A DNA stretch of 64,000 nucleotides from a virus, in the IMG/VR virus record IMGVR_UViG_3300009158_000031, positions 124,001 through 188,000 of that record. The stretch is one strand, 5' to 3'. Below are positions 43,127 to 51,551 of this stretch, piece after piece (position 1 is the first letter of the stretch; each line of letters opens with the position of its first letter). A program made the translations under genes and the position numbers. The notes under the pieces were generated by a model. That model saw nothing but the letters and a program-made list of their open reading frames with translations. It did not search any database and was not told the origin of the DNA.

Positions 43127-43138
43127 CATAAAATAAAT

Positions 43139-43543
43139 ATGAAAAATCTAATTCTACTTCGAGGATTACCAGGTTCTGGAAAATCCACAGCTGCAAAACT
43201 ATTTCAAGGATCAGGATATTCTTCACATTATGAAGCCGATATGTATTTCCTTAATAAAGAAACTGGTGAATATCAATTTGATCCGAGTAAATTAAAATTG
43301 GCTCATAATTGGTGTGCTATACAAACTCAAAAAGCAATGGTTGATGAGATACCTACTATTATAATCTCGAATACATTTACTCAAGAATGGGAAATGGACA
43401 ATTATCGTGAATTAGCAAAAATGCACGATTATCAAGTATTTACTCTAATTGTAGAAAATCGTCATGGTGGAGTTAATGTACATGGAGTACCTGATGATAA
43501 ATTAAAAGCAATGGAAGACCGTTTTGAACTTAAATTAATATAA
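43139..43543 (+). CDS. P-loop kinase (polynucleotide-kinase-like, AAA_33 type)
   Basis: A 134-residue protein with Walker A GLPGSGKST (9-17), EADMYF, a Walker-B-like IIISNTFT and the lid ENRHGGVNVHGVP with the conserved Arg. It resembles the kinase domain of T4 Pnkp and small zeta-toxin-like kinases; phosphorylation of RNA or DNA 5' ends is the best guess. It lies 12 bases after the phosphoesterase. Confidence 0.82.
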   Translation: MKNLILLRGLPGSGKSTAAKLFQGSGYSSHYEADMYFLNKETGEYQFDPSKLKLAHNWCAIQTQKAMVDEIPTIIISNTFTQEWEMDNYRELAKMHDYQVFTLIVENRHGGVNVHGVPDDKLKAMEDRFELKLI

Positions 43544-43544
43544 C

Positions 43545-43763
43545 ATGAAAAATGACAGACACATTTGGGAAGGTTGGACAGCTCAATCTTTTATCGATGA
43601 ATTACAACCAATCTTTAATATGATAATCCAAAATCAATCTCATATTAAACCTTTTAAAACAAAAGAAGAACTTAAAACCTGGTGTAAGGATCATCAACCT
43701 TACTATAAGAAACATATACCAGAAGTATACAATCATTTCTTAGAACTTACTGAATTAAAATAA
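43545..43763 (+). CDS. Small hypothetical protein
   Basis: A 72-residue protein, helical and Lys/His-rich (ELKTWCKDHQPYYKKHIPEVYNHF). It sits one base after the kinase and ends directly before the next ATG. No recognised family. Confidence 0.58.
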   Translation: MKNDRHIWEGWTAQSFIDELQPIFNMIIQNQSHIKPFKTKEELKTWCKDHQPYYKKHIPEVYNHFLELTELK

Positions 43764-44012
43764 ATGGGAAAAATAATATTAGAATTCGATTCAATCGAAG
43801 AATCGCAAGATGCAAGAGTAGCATTGGATGCGATGAAATGGAAAATGGCAATGTGGGACTTAGATCAAAAGTTAAGAGGAACTACTAAATATGGAGCAAG
43901 TCAACTTGATACAGCAAAAGAAGCAACAGATGAAGAGATGAATATTGCAGAAAAATACAGAAATACGATTAGGGAAATACTTAATGAATATAATCTAAAC
44001 ATAGAAGATTAA
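43764..44012 (+). CDS. Small hypothetical protein
   Basis: An 82-residue helical protein (EESQDARVALDAMKWKMAMWDLDQKLRGTTKYG). The pattern around WDLDQKLR and the trailing NTIREILNEYNL occurs in phage conserved hypotheticals I have seen, but no function is known. It starts immediately after the previous stop. Confidence 0.6.
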   Translation: MGKIILEFDSIEESQDARVALDAMKWKMAMWDLDQKLRGTTKYGASQLDTAKEATDEEMNIAEKYRNTIREILNEYNLNIED

Positions 44013-44032
44013 ACGATTACAAAATATAATAG

Positions 44033-44293
44033 ATGAAAAATATTGATATTGAATTAGACCGAATAAATGTTCGTTCAGAACAAATACTTGATAGATTAAA
44101 AGAAATTCAAGGAGAAAGAACAACTATTAAATTCAAGATAAAAAATAATCTAATAGATTTTGTTTTAGGAGAGCTACAAATGCAAACACTCGATTATGAA
44201 GCACTTCTTCTAGTCGAAGAAACGGTAGAATTAGAAGTAGATATTTCGTTCGTGGAGTTAATCGATGAATTGGATATTGATATACAAAGATAA
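44033..44293 (+). CDS. Small acidic coiled-coil protein
   Basis: An 86-residue protein with a heptad-like N-terminal helix (LDRINVRSEQILDRLKEIQGERTTI) and a very acidic C-terminal half. No known motif. Confidence 0.56.
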   Translation: MKNIDIELDRINVRSEQILDRLKEIQGERTTIKFKIKNNLIDFVLGELQMQTLDYEALLLVEETVELEVDISFVELIDELDIDIQR

Positions 44294-44299
44294 AAAATT

Positions 44300-44914
44300 A
44301 TGAAAGCGTTAAAAAAAATAAAGTACTTCATCAAAGATTTCGAATTTTTGAAGGCGTATAACTCACCATTCCTAGCACCAAAACCTCATTTGTACATTGG
44401 AAAAATTGCTTTAGGAACACCACATTTTTTTCCTAGAAAATGGGTAAAGGCTACTCCAGAAAGAGCTACTGAGGCAGCTTTACGAGAAATTGAAGATACC
44501 AAGAAATTTAATGAAAATCATACCGAATATAAAAGAACCGTCAAGACTTTTGATGATCTTTATGTAGAGAAGATGAGATGGTCTTATACCGAACCTAAAA
44601 AAATCGGTTTTGATTTTGTTTCACTTGGTTGGAAAACTAAATGGTCAGATACCGATTATCGTTTTGAATGGTCGCCTAGATGGTCATTTGTCTTTTTTAA
44701 ATGGCAAATTGCCATTACGTTTGTTGCTCCTCAAATAGATCATTATTGGGAATGTTGGTTATTTTATACTCGAAATACTGATAAAACTAAATCAATTGAA
44801 CAAAGAATCATTCAATGTAGAAAAGAATTTCCTTGTAATTGGATTTCCTCAATTGATGGAGTAAAAACAACTACTTGTTATTGGGATGTAATTTTAAAGG
44901 AAAAATGGTTATAA
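44300..44914 (+). CDS. Hypothetical protein, Trp-rich
   Basis: A 204-residue protein with abundant Trp and Phe (DFVSLGWKTKWSDTDYRFEWSPRWSFVFFKWQIAITFVAP). No recognised family. It sits between small genes and the HAD phosphatase in the same transcription unit. Confidence 0.62.
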   Translation: MKALKKIKYFIKDFEFLKAYNSPFLAPKPHLYIGKIALGTPHFFPRKWVKATPERATEAALREIEDTKKFNENHTEYKRTVKTFDDLYVEKMRWSYTEPKKIGFDFVSLGWKTKWSDTDYRFEWSPRWSFVFFKWQIAITFVAPQIDHYWECWLFYTRNTDKTKSIEQRIIQCRKEFPCNWISSIDGVKTTTCYWDVILKEKWL

Positions 44915-44926
44915 CATATAATAGAT

Positions 44927-45493
44927 ATGAAAGTAATATTTTTAGATAATGATGGAGTAATTTGTTTATCTAGCAATTGGGGTGGAAGATCTAAGAAATG
45001 GTCTAATTATAGGAGTGAAAATCCTGAATCTAGTAATGACTTAAGATCTGCTCCTGTTACCGTGAGATTTGATAATTTCGATAAGAAAGCCATTAAAATT
45101 CTTAACGAAGTTATTGAGGAAACTGGTGCTGAAATTGTGGTAAGTTCTGATTGGAAACTTCACGCAAATCTCGAAGAACTTGGAGATTATTATGAATCAC
45201 AAGGAATCGTTAAAAGGCCTATTGCAATAACTCCTAACTTAGAAGATTTTGATCCTGATTCTGCTGGCATATATCATTGGAAAGGGTGGAAGGAAAGAGC
45301 TCGAATATTAGAAATACAAAAGTATCTTGAACTACATCCAGAGATTACACATTGGGTTGCTATTGATGATTTGAATATGTCACCAGAATATAACCAAGAT
45401 CATGGATTAGAACATTTCGTTTTAACGCCGAGATCGAATGAAGGAATTAAACAATCCGGTATAAAAGAAAAACTAATTAATAAATTGAAATAG
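44927..45493 (+). CDS. HAD-family phosphatase of the RNA-repair (Swiss-army-knife) type
   Basis: A 188-residue protein with HAD motif I FLDNDGVICL (5-14, DxD form), a long cap-like insert, motif II VVSSDW and motif IV-like AIDDLNM. The arrangement, with short DxD start and terminal IDDLN, matches the HAD domain found with RNA-repair proteins, where it removes terminal phosphates. It ends directly before the second intact phosphoesterase. Confidence 0.78.
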   Translation: MKVIFLDNDGVICLSSNWGGRSKKWSNYRSENPESSNDLRSAPVTVRFDNFDKKAIKILNEVIEETGAEIVVSSDWKLHANLEELGDYYESQGIVKRPIAITPNLEDFDPDSAGIYHWKGWKERARILEIQKYLELHPEITHWVAIDDLNMSPEYNQDHGLEHFVLTPRSNEGIKQSGIKEKLINKLK

Positions 45494-46156
45494 ATGGAAA
45501 CGAAGATTGTTTGTATCTCTGATACACATGGTAAACACAAACAAATTCCCGAAGATTGGTTTCCTGAAGGAGATATTATCGTACATGCCGGTGATATTAG
45601 TTCAATGGGTTATTTACACGAAATAGAAGAATTTTGTAAATGGTACTCTAATCTATCATATTCTTATAAGATTCTTATTGCAGGAAATCATGATTGGGGA
45701 TTCCAAACTAAACCTCAGGAAGTAAAAGAAATTCTTGATCGTTATCCAGAAATTACCTACCTACAAGATTCTAGTATAGAAATACGAGGTATTAAATTCT
45801 GGGGTTCTCCATGGCAACCTGAATTTTGTGATTGGGCTTTCAATCTTAAAAGAGGACCTCGAATTCTAGAAAGATGGAAACAAATACCCGAAGATACTCG
45901 AGTACTTATTACTCATGGTCCTGTACAGGGAAGATGTGATATGACATTAAGTGGAGAATTCGTTGGTTGTGAAATGCTTGAAATGGAACTTCATACTAGA
46001 TTAAATGTTGAGCTACATATATGCGGACATATTCATTGTGCTCATGGAGAAACTCATGATGGTAAAACACATTTCATCAATGCCGCAATTCTAAACGAAC
46101 GTTATCAAGTACAATATAAACCGATCGTTTACACCGTTGACCTAAACGACGAATAA
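45494..46156 (+). CDS. Metallophosphoesterase, MPPED/UPF0046-like
   Basis: A 220-residue protein with all metal ligands: SDTHGKH, HAGDISSMG, AGNHDWG, THGPVQG and CGHIHCAHG. The HGP...GHIH...FINAA layout is that of the MPPED1/MPPED2 group of phosphodiesterases, different from the type at 42482. The start follows the HAD stop at once. Likely acts on a cyclic nucleotide or nucleic-acid end. Confidence 0.9.
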   Translation: METKIVCISDTHGKHKQIPEDWFPEGDIIVHAGDISSMGYLHEIEEFCKWYSNLSYSYKILIAGNHDWGFQTKPQEVKEILDRYPEITYLQDSSIEIRGIKFWGSPWQPEFCDWAFNLKRGPRILERWKQIPEDTRVLITHGPVQGRCDMTLSGEFVGCEMLEMELHTRLNVELHICGHIHCAHGETHDGKTHFINAAILNERYQVQYKPIVYTVDLNDE

Positions 46157-46165
46157 ATATAAAAA
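46151..46165 (+). promoter_or_regulatory. Late-type promoter element (GAATAAATATAAAAA)
   Basis: An ATAAATA core over the end of the phosphoesterase gene, about 15 bases before the ATG at 46176. Confidence 0.4.
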
Positions 46166-46175
46166 ACAACTTACC

Positions 46176-46469
46176 ATGGATAAAATTCCTACATATAAAA
46201 ACTATAAACAAGATTTTACGACTAAGAAGCTAGATGAAGCCGGCATGAAAGTATCTCGTCAACTTCAAAAAGCAACCGAAGATTATCATCAAGCACAACT
46301 AGATATGCAGACTATACAAAAAGATTTTATTGCAACTGCTAAAAATGATGAATCTAAACGTAAAGAACTTAAAGATAAACTAATTAAACAAAATGAAATC
46401 GTCAAAACCAAAGAGAAAGCGTTTCATCAAGCCCTTGGCAACGAGGACATTGACGATCTTGAAATCTAA
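46176..46469 (+). CDS. Coiled-coil protein with possible head-type tag
   Basis: A 97-residue protein, almost all coiled-coil from residue 25 (QLQKATEDYHQAQLDMQTIQKDF). The start MDKIPTYKNYKQDFTTKKLDEAG loosely resembles the head tag, with LDE before A as a possible cut, but the spacing is longer than in the clear cases. It has its own late-type promoter element. Could be a core or scaffold component. Confidence 0.55.
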   Translation: MDKIPTYKNYKQDFTTKKLDEAGMKVSRQLQKATEDYHQAQLDMQTIQKDFIATAKNDESKRKELKDKLIKQNEIVKTKEKAFHQALGNEDIDDLEI

Positions 46470-46473
46470 AAAT

Positions 46474-46959
46474 ATGGGTCTATTTAATTTCTGGTCATGG
46501 CCAGCTGAACTTATCGATGATATACGACAATGGTTTGTTGTTAGATCAGCACTTAAAGAACCGGCTACTGATGCTGAGTTTAAAGCATTTAAAGATCTTG
46601 AAATCAGAAAAGATAAAATTGGTAGATTATATACCGTCGTAAATTTACCCGAAGAACTTTGGCCATATGAAAAAAAGAATATGGCTTGGCCTTATGTCCT
46701 AGATAAATTAAGAACTGTAGATGAACTTCTAATGAGATTGCGTCTAAACGAACTTCTATTTCCAGATGTTAGACCTATCGAAGATTCATTTGCATATTTG
46801 GTAATTCTTTCTCCATCAATTGAATCCTTTTCGATATGGAAATTTTTAAGATGGTTACTTAATTTATCAGTAACTACCGGAACATTATTTTTAATCGATC
46901 GAATAGTACTTAAACTTTCCGGATTAGGTATACTAGATCACTTCATAACATTATTTTGA
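46474..46959 (+). CDS. Hypothetical membrane-associated protein
   Basis: Start taken at 46474 (MGLFNFWSWPAELIDDIRQWF) because the in-frame ATG at 46393 lies deep in the preceding gene. 161 residues: charged N-terminal two-thirds and one hydrophobic segment near 124-150 (WLLNLSVTTGTLFLIDRIV). No recognised family. Its stop overlaps the TTG start of the nuclease gene. Confidence 0.58.
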   Translation: MGLFNFWSWPAELIDDIRQWFVVRSALKEPATDAEFKAFKDLEIRKDKIGRLYTVVNLPEELWPYEKKNMAWPYVLDKLRTVDELLMRLRLNELLFPDVRPIEDSFAYLVILSPSIESFSIWKFLRWLLNLSVTTGTLFLIDRIVLKLSGLGILDHFITLF

Positions 46960-47678
46960 GAACTACAATAGGAAACCACGGTGCTGGTAGATACTATGTT
47001 GTAGACGAAGAGAAACAAATCAAACTCCCATCTGTCACTACTATACTTGGTGAAATGATGGACAAATCCGGTTTGCTAGAATGGCAAAAACGAGTTGGTG
47101 TTGAAGAGGCAGAAAAAATCGCCAAGAAAGCAGCAAATCGAGGAACATTCATGCATGCCGTTTTAGAGAATTATGTTGATAACTTATTCGTTGCACCTAT
47201 AGAAAATGCATTACAAGAATCTTTTAAAAAGGCAGTAGCCGAAAACGATTTCACTGAAGAAGAATTTGAAATTGGTAAGAACTTATTCTTTAACTTTTAT
47301 CAATCCGACTTTTTTAATAAAATTGATGGAGTTCTTTATCAAGAAGAAGCTCTATGGTCTAATCGAGGTGGTGGTTATGCTGGTCGTATGGACTTAGCAG
47401 TTAGGTATAAAGATCAAAAGAAAAAAGTCGTAGATTATAAAACATCTAAAAAACCTAAAAGAGATGATTGGATTCTAGGTTATAAAATGCAAGTATCCGC
47501 TTATGCAGTTGCGTTATACGATCGATTTGGAATTGTCATAGATGAATGTGAAATATGGATATCTTGTGAGACTGGAGATTTACAAACATTTACACTAACA
47601 CAACCAGATATGAAATTTTATTTCGGTGAATTTATGAAGTTAGTTAAAGGTTATCATGAGAAATTCCCACAGAATTAA
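46956..47678 (+). CDS. PD-(D/E)XK nuclease, RecB/Cas4-like
   Basis: A 240-residue protein starting from TTG (overlap TTGA with the previous stop). Motifs: GTFMHAVLENY (the RecB-type H-x3-E), YAGRMDLAV (metal-binding Asp) and VVDYKTSKKPK (D-x-K), then MQVSAYAVAL (Q-x3-Y motif). These four mark the RecB-family exonuclease fold used in recombination and DNA processing. Likely a phage exonuclease. Confidence 0.87.
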   Translation: MRTTIGNHGAGRYYVVDEEKQIKLPSVTTILGEMMDKSGLLEWQKRVGVEEAEKIAKKAANRGTFMHAVLENYVDNLFVAPIENALQESFKKAVAENDFTEEEFEIGKNLFFNFYQSDFFNKIDGVLYQEEALWSNRGGGYAGRMDLAVRYKDQKKKVVDYKTSKKPKRDDWILGYKMQVSAYAVALYDRFGIVIDECEIWISCETGDLQTFTLTQPDMKFYFGEFMKLVKGYHEKFPQN

Positions 47679-47691
47679 CATATAATAGAAT

Positions 47692-48345
47692 ATGGCGATA
47701 CCTAAAATTATACATCAAATTTGGATTGGTCCCAAGAAATGCCCTGATAAATTAATACAAACTTGGCGAGATCTACATCCAGAAGAAGATGGTTGGCAAC
47801 ATATACTTTGGACAGATAAAGATGTAGATGATTTCAAAATGAAAAATATCCGTCATTATAATGATATTGAAGAATGGGCAGGAAAAGCAGATGTTTGGCG
47901 ATATGAAATACTTTATCGTTATGGTGGATTCTTTTGTGATGCAGATTCTATTTGCACTAATACATTAGATGATTTTTTCTTTGAACATGATTGTTTTGCT
48001 GGTTTCGAAAATGAACAAGCTAGACCTAATCTAGTGGCAAACGGTTATATCGGTGCTTCAAAAGAAAATCCATTCATGAAAATCCTTATTGATGAGTTAT
48101 ACAAAACTACATCGGTTTCTCATAAATATACTAATCGTATGGCTTGGCAAAATACCGGTCCTCTTTTCTTTACGAACACAATCATTAAACATCAATATCC
48201 AATTTCGGTTTATCCATCATTTGTTTTTATACCTGAACATTATTCAGGAGTCAAATATACAGGAGATAAAAAATCTTACTCTAAACAATTATGGGGTAGT
48301 ACGCAAGAATTTGGAGCTAACCCAAACTTTTATAACGAATTATGA
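47692..48345 (+). CDS. Glycosyltransferase family 32 (OCH1-like)
   Basis: A 217-residue protein: IPKIIHQIWIGP at the N terminus and KADVWRYEILYRYGGFFCDAD with the metal-binding DxD near residue 83. GT32 enzymes transfer mannose, glucose or galactose-type residues. It starts a tight sugar-transfer operon, overlapping the next gene by 4 bases. Confidence 0.9.
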   Translation: MAIPKIIHQIWIGPKKCPDKLIQTWRDLHPEEDGWQHILWTDKDVDDFKMKNIRHYNDIEEWAGKADVWRYEILYRYGGFFCDADSICTNTLDDFFFEHDCFAGFENEQARPNLVANGYIGASKENPFMKILIDELYKTTSVSHKYTNRMAWQNTGPLFFTNTIIKHQYPISVYPSFVFIPEHYSGVKYTGDKKSYSKQLWGSTQEFGANPNFYNEL

Positions 48346-49046
48346 TAGCATCTGTAATTGTTCCTATTTACAATACACCCATTGAATGGCTTAAACTTTC
48401 AATCGAATCGATAAAAGCACAGACATATAAAGATCTGCAAATTTTACTTATTGATGATTGTTCAACCGATCTTGAAGTACAAAAAGCCTGTCAAGAGCTA
48501 GAGGATTCTGATAATAGAATTGAATACTATAGATTAGAAGAAAATCGAGGTATTGCCGGTGCACTTAATGTAGGTTTGCATTATTCGAAATCTGAATGGG
48601 TTTTTAGAATGGATGCCGATGATATTATGTTACCAGGAAGAATTCAATTACAAATGGATTATCTTAAAGAAAATCCAACCGTTGATATTCTTGGTGGTGG
48701 TCTTTTTTATCTAATTAAAAATGAAGATACTTGGAATTATGATCCTAATCCAATAATTCATCCTAATATAATTACTCGTGAAATTGGTAAAAACTCTCAT
48801 TGGTTTATTAATCATCCAACAGTAGTTTACAGAAAATCTAAGATTCGAGAAATTGGTGGTTACGATGAATCTTTACGAGGTCTTCCTGAAGATTATGAAC
48901 TTTGGTGTCGTTCTTTACGTAATGGATTGACCATACATAACATTGCTCTTCCTTTAATATTTCTAAGACTTTCGCCAAAATCACTTTCTCAAAATTTCGA
49001 TTCTAGAGTACTTGATTTTCTAAATCAAAACCAGAAAACCCTATGA
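48342..49046 (+). CDS. Glycosyltransferase family 2
   Basis: A 234-residue GT-A enzyme: SVIVPIYNTP, IDDCSTD, NRGIAGALNVGL, RMDADDIM (DxD-type) and the acceptor-side GLPEDYELWCR, which carries the usual ED catalytic pair. It elongates a surface-type glycan. Overlaps neighbours by 4 bases on both sides (ATGA). Confidence 0.92.
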   Translation: MIASVIVPIYNTPIEWLKLSIESIKAQTYKDLQILLIDDCSTDLEVQKACQELEDSDNRIEYYRLEENRGIAGALNVGLHYSKSEWVFRMDADDIMLPGRIQLQMDYLKENPTVDILGGGLFYLIKNEDTWNYDPNPIIHPNIITREIGKNSHWFINHPTVVYRKSKIREIGGYDESLRGLPEDYELWCRSLRNGLTIHNIALPLIFLRLSPKSLSQNFDSRVLDFLNQNQKTL

Positions 49047-49816
49047 TAACTACTGCATTAATAGGTGGACTTGGAAATTACATGTTCCAAATTGCCACAG
49101 CTCATTCTATCGCTAAAGATGTAAGAACTGATGCCTTTTTTGATTTAAGTAGAACCGGCCAATCACAAAGACACATCAATTATTATTTAGATAATATCTT
49201 CAAAAATGTAAAGTTCGGAACCCCAATCCCGAAATACTTATATAACGAGAAAAAATTCAGTTTTGATACGATCCCAGCAGTAGATGATTTATATTTAAGC
49301 GGATATTTTCAAAGTGAAAAGTATTTTGAAAAATACGCTAAAGAAATACGAGATCTATTTAGATGCAAAGAAACTGAAATTAAATTAAGGGAACATATCT
49401 CACAAATCGATTTTACTTGCTCAATACATGTTAGACGAGGAGATTATCTTCAATATCCGAATAAACACAATCAATCACCTGCAGATTATTATAAAACAGC
49501 AATTCAATTAGTAAAAGATCAATTTCCTAATTATGAAGTAACTTTTCTGGTATTCTCTGATGATATACAATGGTGTAAAAATCATTTCATTGGAATGGAA
49601 TATATGTTCATTGAAGGATTCGAAGATTGGGAAGACATGATACTCATGTCTTTATGTGATGCTAATATTATAACAAATTCCACCTTTTCTTGGTGGGCAG
49701 CTTGGTTAGGTGAAACTCCTAATAAGCTAATCATTGCACCAGAAAAATGGTTTGGTTCAGAAGGACCACAAGATCAACAAGATATTATACCTGAACGATG
49801 GATAAAATTAAGATAA
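49043..49816 (+). CDS. Glycosyltransferase family 11 (alpha-1,2-fucosyl/colitosyltransferase)
   Basis: A 257-residue protein with GT11 motifs: GGLGNYMFQIA (N-terminal), SIHVRRGDYL (motif I, binds GDP-sugar), VFSDDIQWCKN (motif II) and NSTFSWWAAWLG (motif III). GT11 includes alpha-1,2-fucosyltransferases and the colitosyltransferase WbgN of E. coli O55. The nearby GDP-sugar enzymes fit either donor. Overlaps the next start by 19 bases. Confidence 0.92.
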   Translation: MITTALIGGLGNYMFQIATAHSIAKDVRTDAFFDLSRTGQSQRHINYYLDNIFKNVKFGTPIPKYLYNEKKFSFDTIPAVDDLYLSGYFQSEKYFEKYAKEIRDLFRCKETEIKLREHISQIDFTCSIHVRRGDYLQYPNKHNQSPADYYKTAIQLVKDQFPNYEVTFLVFSDDIQWCKNHFIGMEYMFIEGFEDWEDMILMSLCDANIITNSTFSWWAAWLGETPNKLIIAPEKWFGSEGPQDQQDIIPERWIKLR

Positions 49817-50628
49817 GAGATTATGCCTTTGCTCATGCAAAGTACAGTACAGATTTTCAAAACTCTCAATTTATTGAATGGGATAGAGGACCTATAACTG
49901 CTGAAGACAAAGTGGTATTCTATACTGACAATTCATTAGAATTAGTTCACCGAGAATCTTCGCAAAATGCACATTGTAAAAAGATTGCATGGTTGCTAGA
50001 ACCGGTGGATGTATGTCCTCATTCATACGATTTCATCCGAATAACTCGTTATTTTGATTTAGTTCTTTCGCATAACATAGATTTCGTAAATGAAATGCAA
50101 AATCGAGGAGTTGAAGCATTATGGGTACCATTTGGTGGTTGTTGGATAAAACCAGAAGATCAACGAATATATGATAAACATGGAATGACTTCAATCATTG
50201 CATCAGATAAACAAATGACGGTTGGTCATCGTTTACGACACTCAGTCATTGCAGCAACTAGAGATAAACTAACTGTTCGAGGAAGAGGCTATACGCCTGT
50301 TGATTATAAGCTCGATTTACTCAAAGATTTTAGATTCCATGTAGTTATTGAAAACGCTAATATTGCTGGTTGGTTTACTGAAAAGCTAATTGATTGCTTT
50401 AGAACAGGAACCGTTCCTATTTATTGGGGAAATCCTCTGATCGAAGAAATTTTTGATCGTGAAGGAATGATACTTTGCTACAATGAACAACAAATTATTG
50501 ATGCAATAAATTCTGTTACTCTAGAAAAATATGATACGATGAAAGAGGCAATACAACGAAATTTCGAAATTGCACAAACCTACCTAATTGCCGAAGATTA
50601 TATCTATAAAAATATTCTCAATAAATGA
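49798..50628 (+). CDS. Glycosyltransferase family 10-like (alpha-1,3-fucosyltransferase fold)
   Basis: A 276-residue protein. The diagnostic C-terminal motif reads FHVVIENANIAGWFTEKLID...GTVPIYWGNP, closely following the GT10 pattern (F-ENS-x-YxTEK ... VPIxxG). The N-terminal half (EPVDVCPHSYDFIRITRYFDLVLSHN) is the acceptor domain. It would use GDP-fucose or a related GDP-deoxysugar. Together with the GT11 enzyme it suggests two 6-deoxyhexose additions. Confidence 0.85.
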   Translation: MDKIKIRDYAFAHAKYSTDFQNSQFIEWDRGPITAEDKVVFYTDNSLELVHRESSQNAHCKKIAWLLEPVDVCPHSYDFIRITRYFDLVLSHNIDFVNEMQNRGVEALWVPFGGCWIKPEDQRIYDKHGMTSIIASDKQMTVGHRLRHSVIAATRDKLTVRGRGYTPVDYKLDLLKDFRFHVVIENANIAGWFTEKLIDCFRTGTVPIYWGNPLIEEIFDREGMILCYNEQQIIDAINSVTLEKYDTMKEAIQRNFEIAQTYLIAEDYIYKNILNK

Positions 50629-51551
50629 AACAAAAAATTCTAATAACTGGATCTAATGGAATGGTTGGTAAAGACCTTATTAGATTAATAGAAGACGAAG
50701 GGTTATACTCAGTAATAGGAGTTCCTTCTAAAGTATATGATCTTAGAGATTCTCAAGAAGTATTTGGTTTATTGAGACTCAATAAACCGGATATTGTAGT
50801 TCATTTAGCTGCAAAAGTCGGAGGAATTGTAGATAACATAGAAAAACCTGCAGAATACACAGAAGATAATTTACTAATGAATACGAACATCGTATCAGCT
50901 TCTCGTAATTTTGGAGTAAAAAGATTAATTGGAATTCTTTCAACTTGTGCATATCCTGATAAAGTTGAAATTTATCCCATGACAGAAGAACAACTTCATG
51001 ATGGTCCACCGGCACCAACTAATTTTGGTTATGGTATATCTAAACGTTGTATGGCATCTCATATAGATGCAATCAATAAACAATATGGATTGGAATATCA
51101 ATATCTAATTCCCTGCAATTTATATGGAGAACACGATAAATTTGATAATCAAAGAGCACATTTCATATCAGCTCTAATCAAAAAGATATTAGATGCTAAA
51201 GAACAAAATGCAGAAGAAGTAACCCTATTTGGTGATGGAACTCCTCTTCGTCAATTTATGCATTCTAGAGATTTAGCTAACATCATATATGAATGTATCA
51301 AAAATGATATAACCGAATCAATGAATGTGGCAACTGAAGATAATTTATCTATTGATGAAATGGCACATATTGCTAGAACTTCTTTAGGTGCCGATCATAT
51401 AAAAATAAAATACGATATCACCAAACCAAATGGTCAATTTCGTAAAGATGTTTCAATACAAAAATTACGTAAACATTTCCCTGACTTTAAGTTCACTACT
51501 TTAAGCGAAGGAATCAAACAAATATATCAAACTTATGCAAAAAGCAATTAA
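50625..51551 (+). CDS. GDP-L-fucose synthase / GDP-L-colitose synthase (Fcl/ColC-like)
   Basis: A 308-residue short-chain dehydrogenase: Rossmann ITGSNGMVGKDL, HLAAKVGGI, TCAYP (catalytic Ser/Thr-Cys region), YGISKR (YxxxK) and CNLYGEHDKFD. These are the signature parts of GDP-4-keto-6-deoxymannose epimerase/reductases. ColC of the colitose pathway is a close relative, and the next gene favours that reading. The 4,6-dehydratase (Gmd) is absent here and may come from the host or another part of the genome. It overlaps the next gene by 17 bases. Confidence 0.88.
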   Translation: MKQKILITGSNGMVGKDLIRLIEDEGLYSVIGVPSKVYDLRDSQEVFGLLRLNKPDIVVHLAAKVGGIVDNIEKPAEYTEDNLLMNTNIVSASRNFGVKRLIGILSTCAYPDKVEIYPMTEEQLHDGPPAPTNFGYGISKRCMASHIDAINKQYGLEYQYLIPCNLYGEHDKFDNQRAHFISALIKKILDAKEQNAEEVTLFGDGTPLRQFMHSRDLANIIYECIKNDITESMNVATEDNLSIDEMAHIARTSLGADHIKIKYDITKPNGQFRKDVSIQKLRKHFPDFKFTTLSEGIKQIYQTYAKSN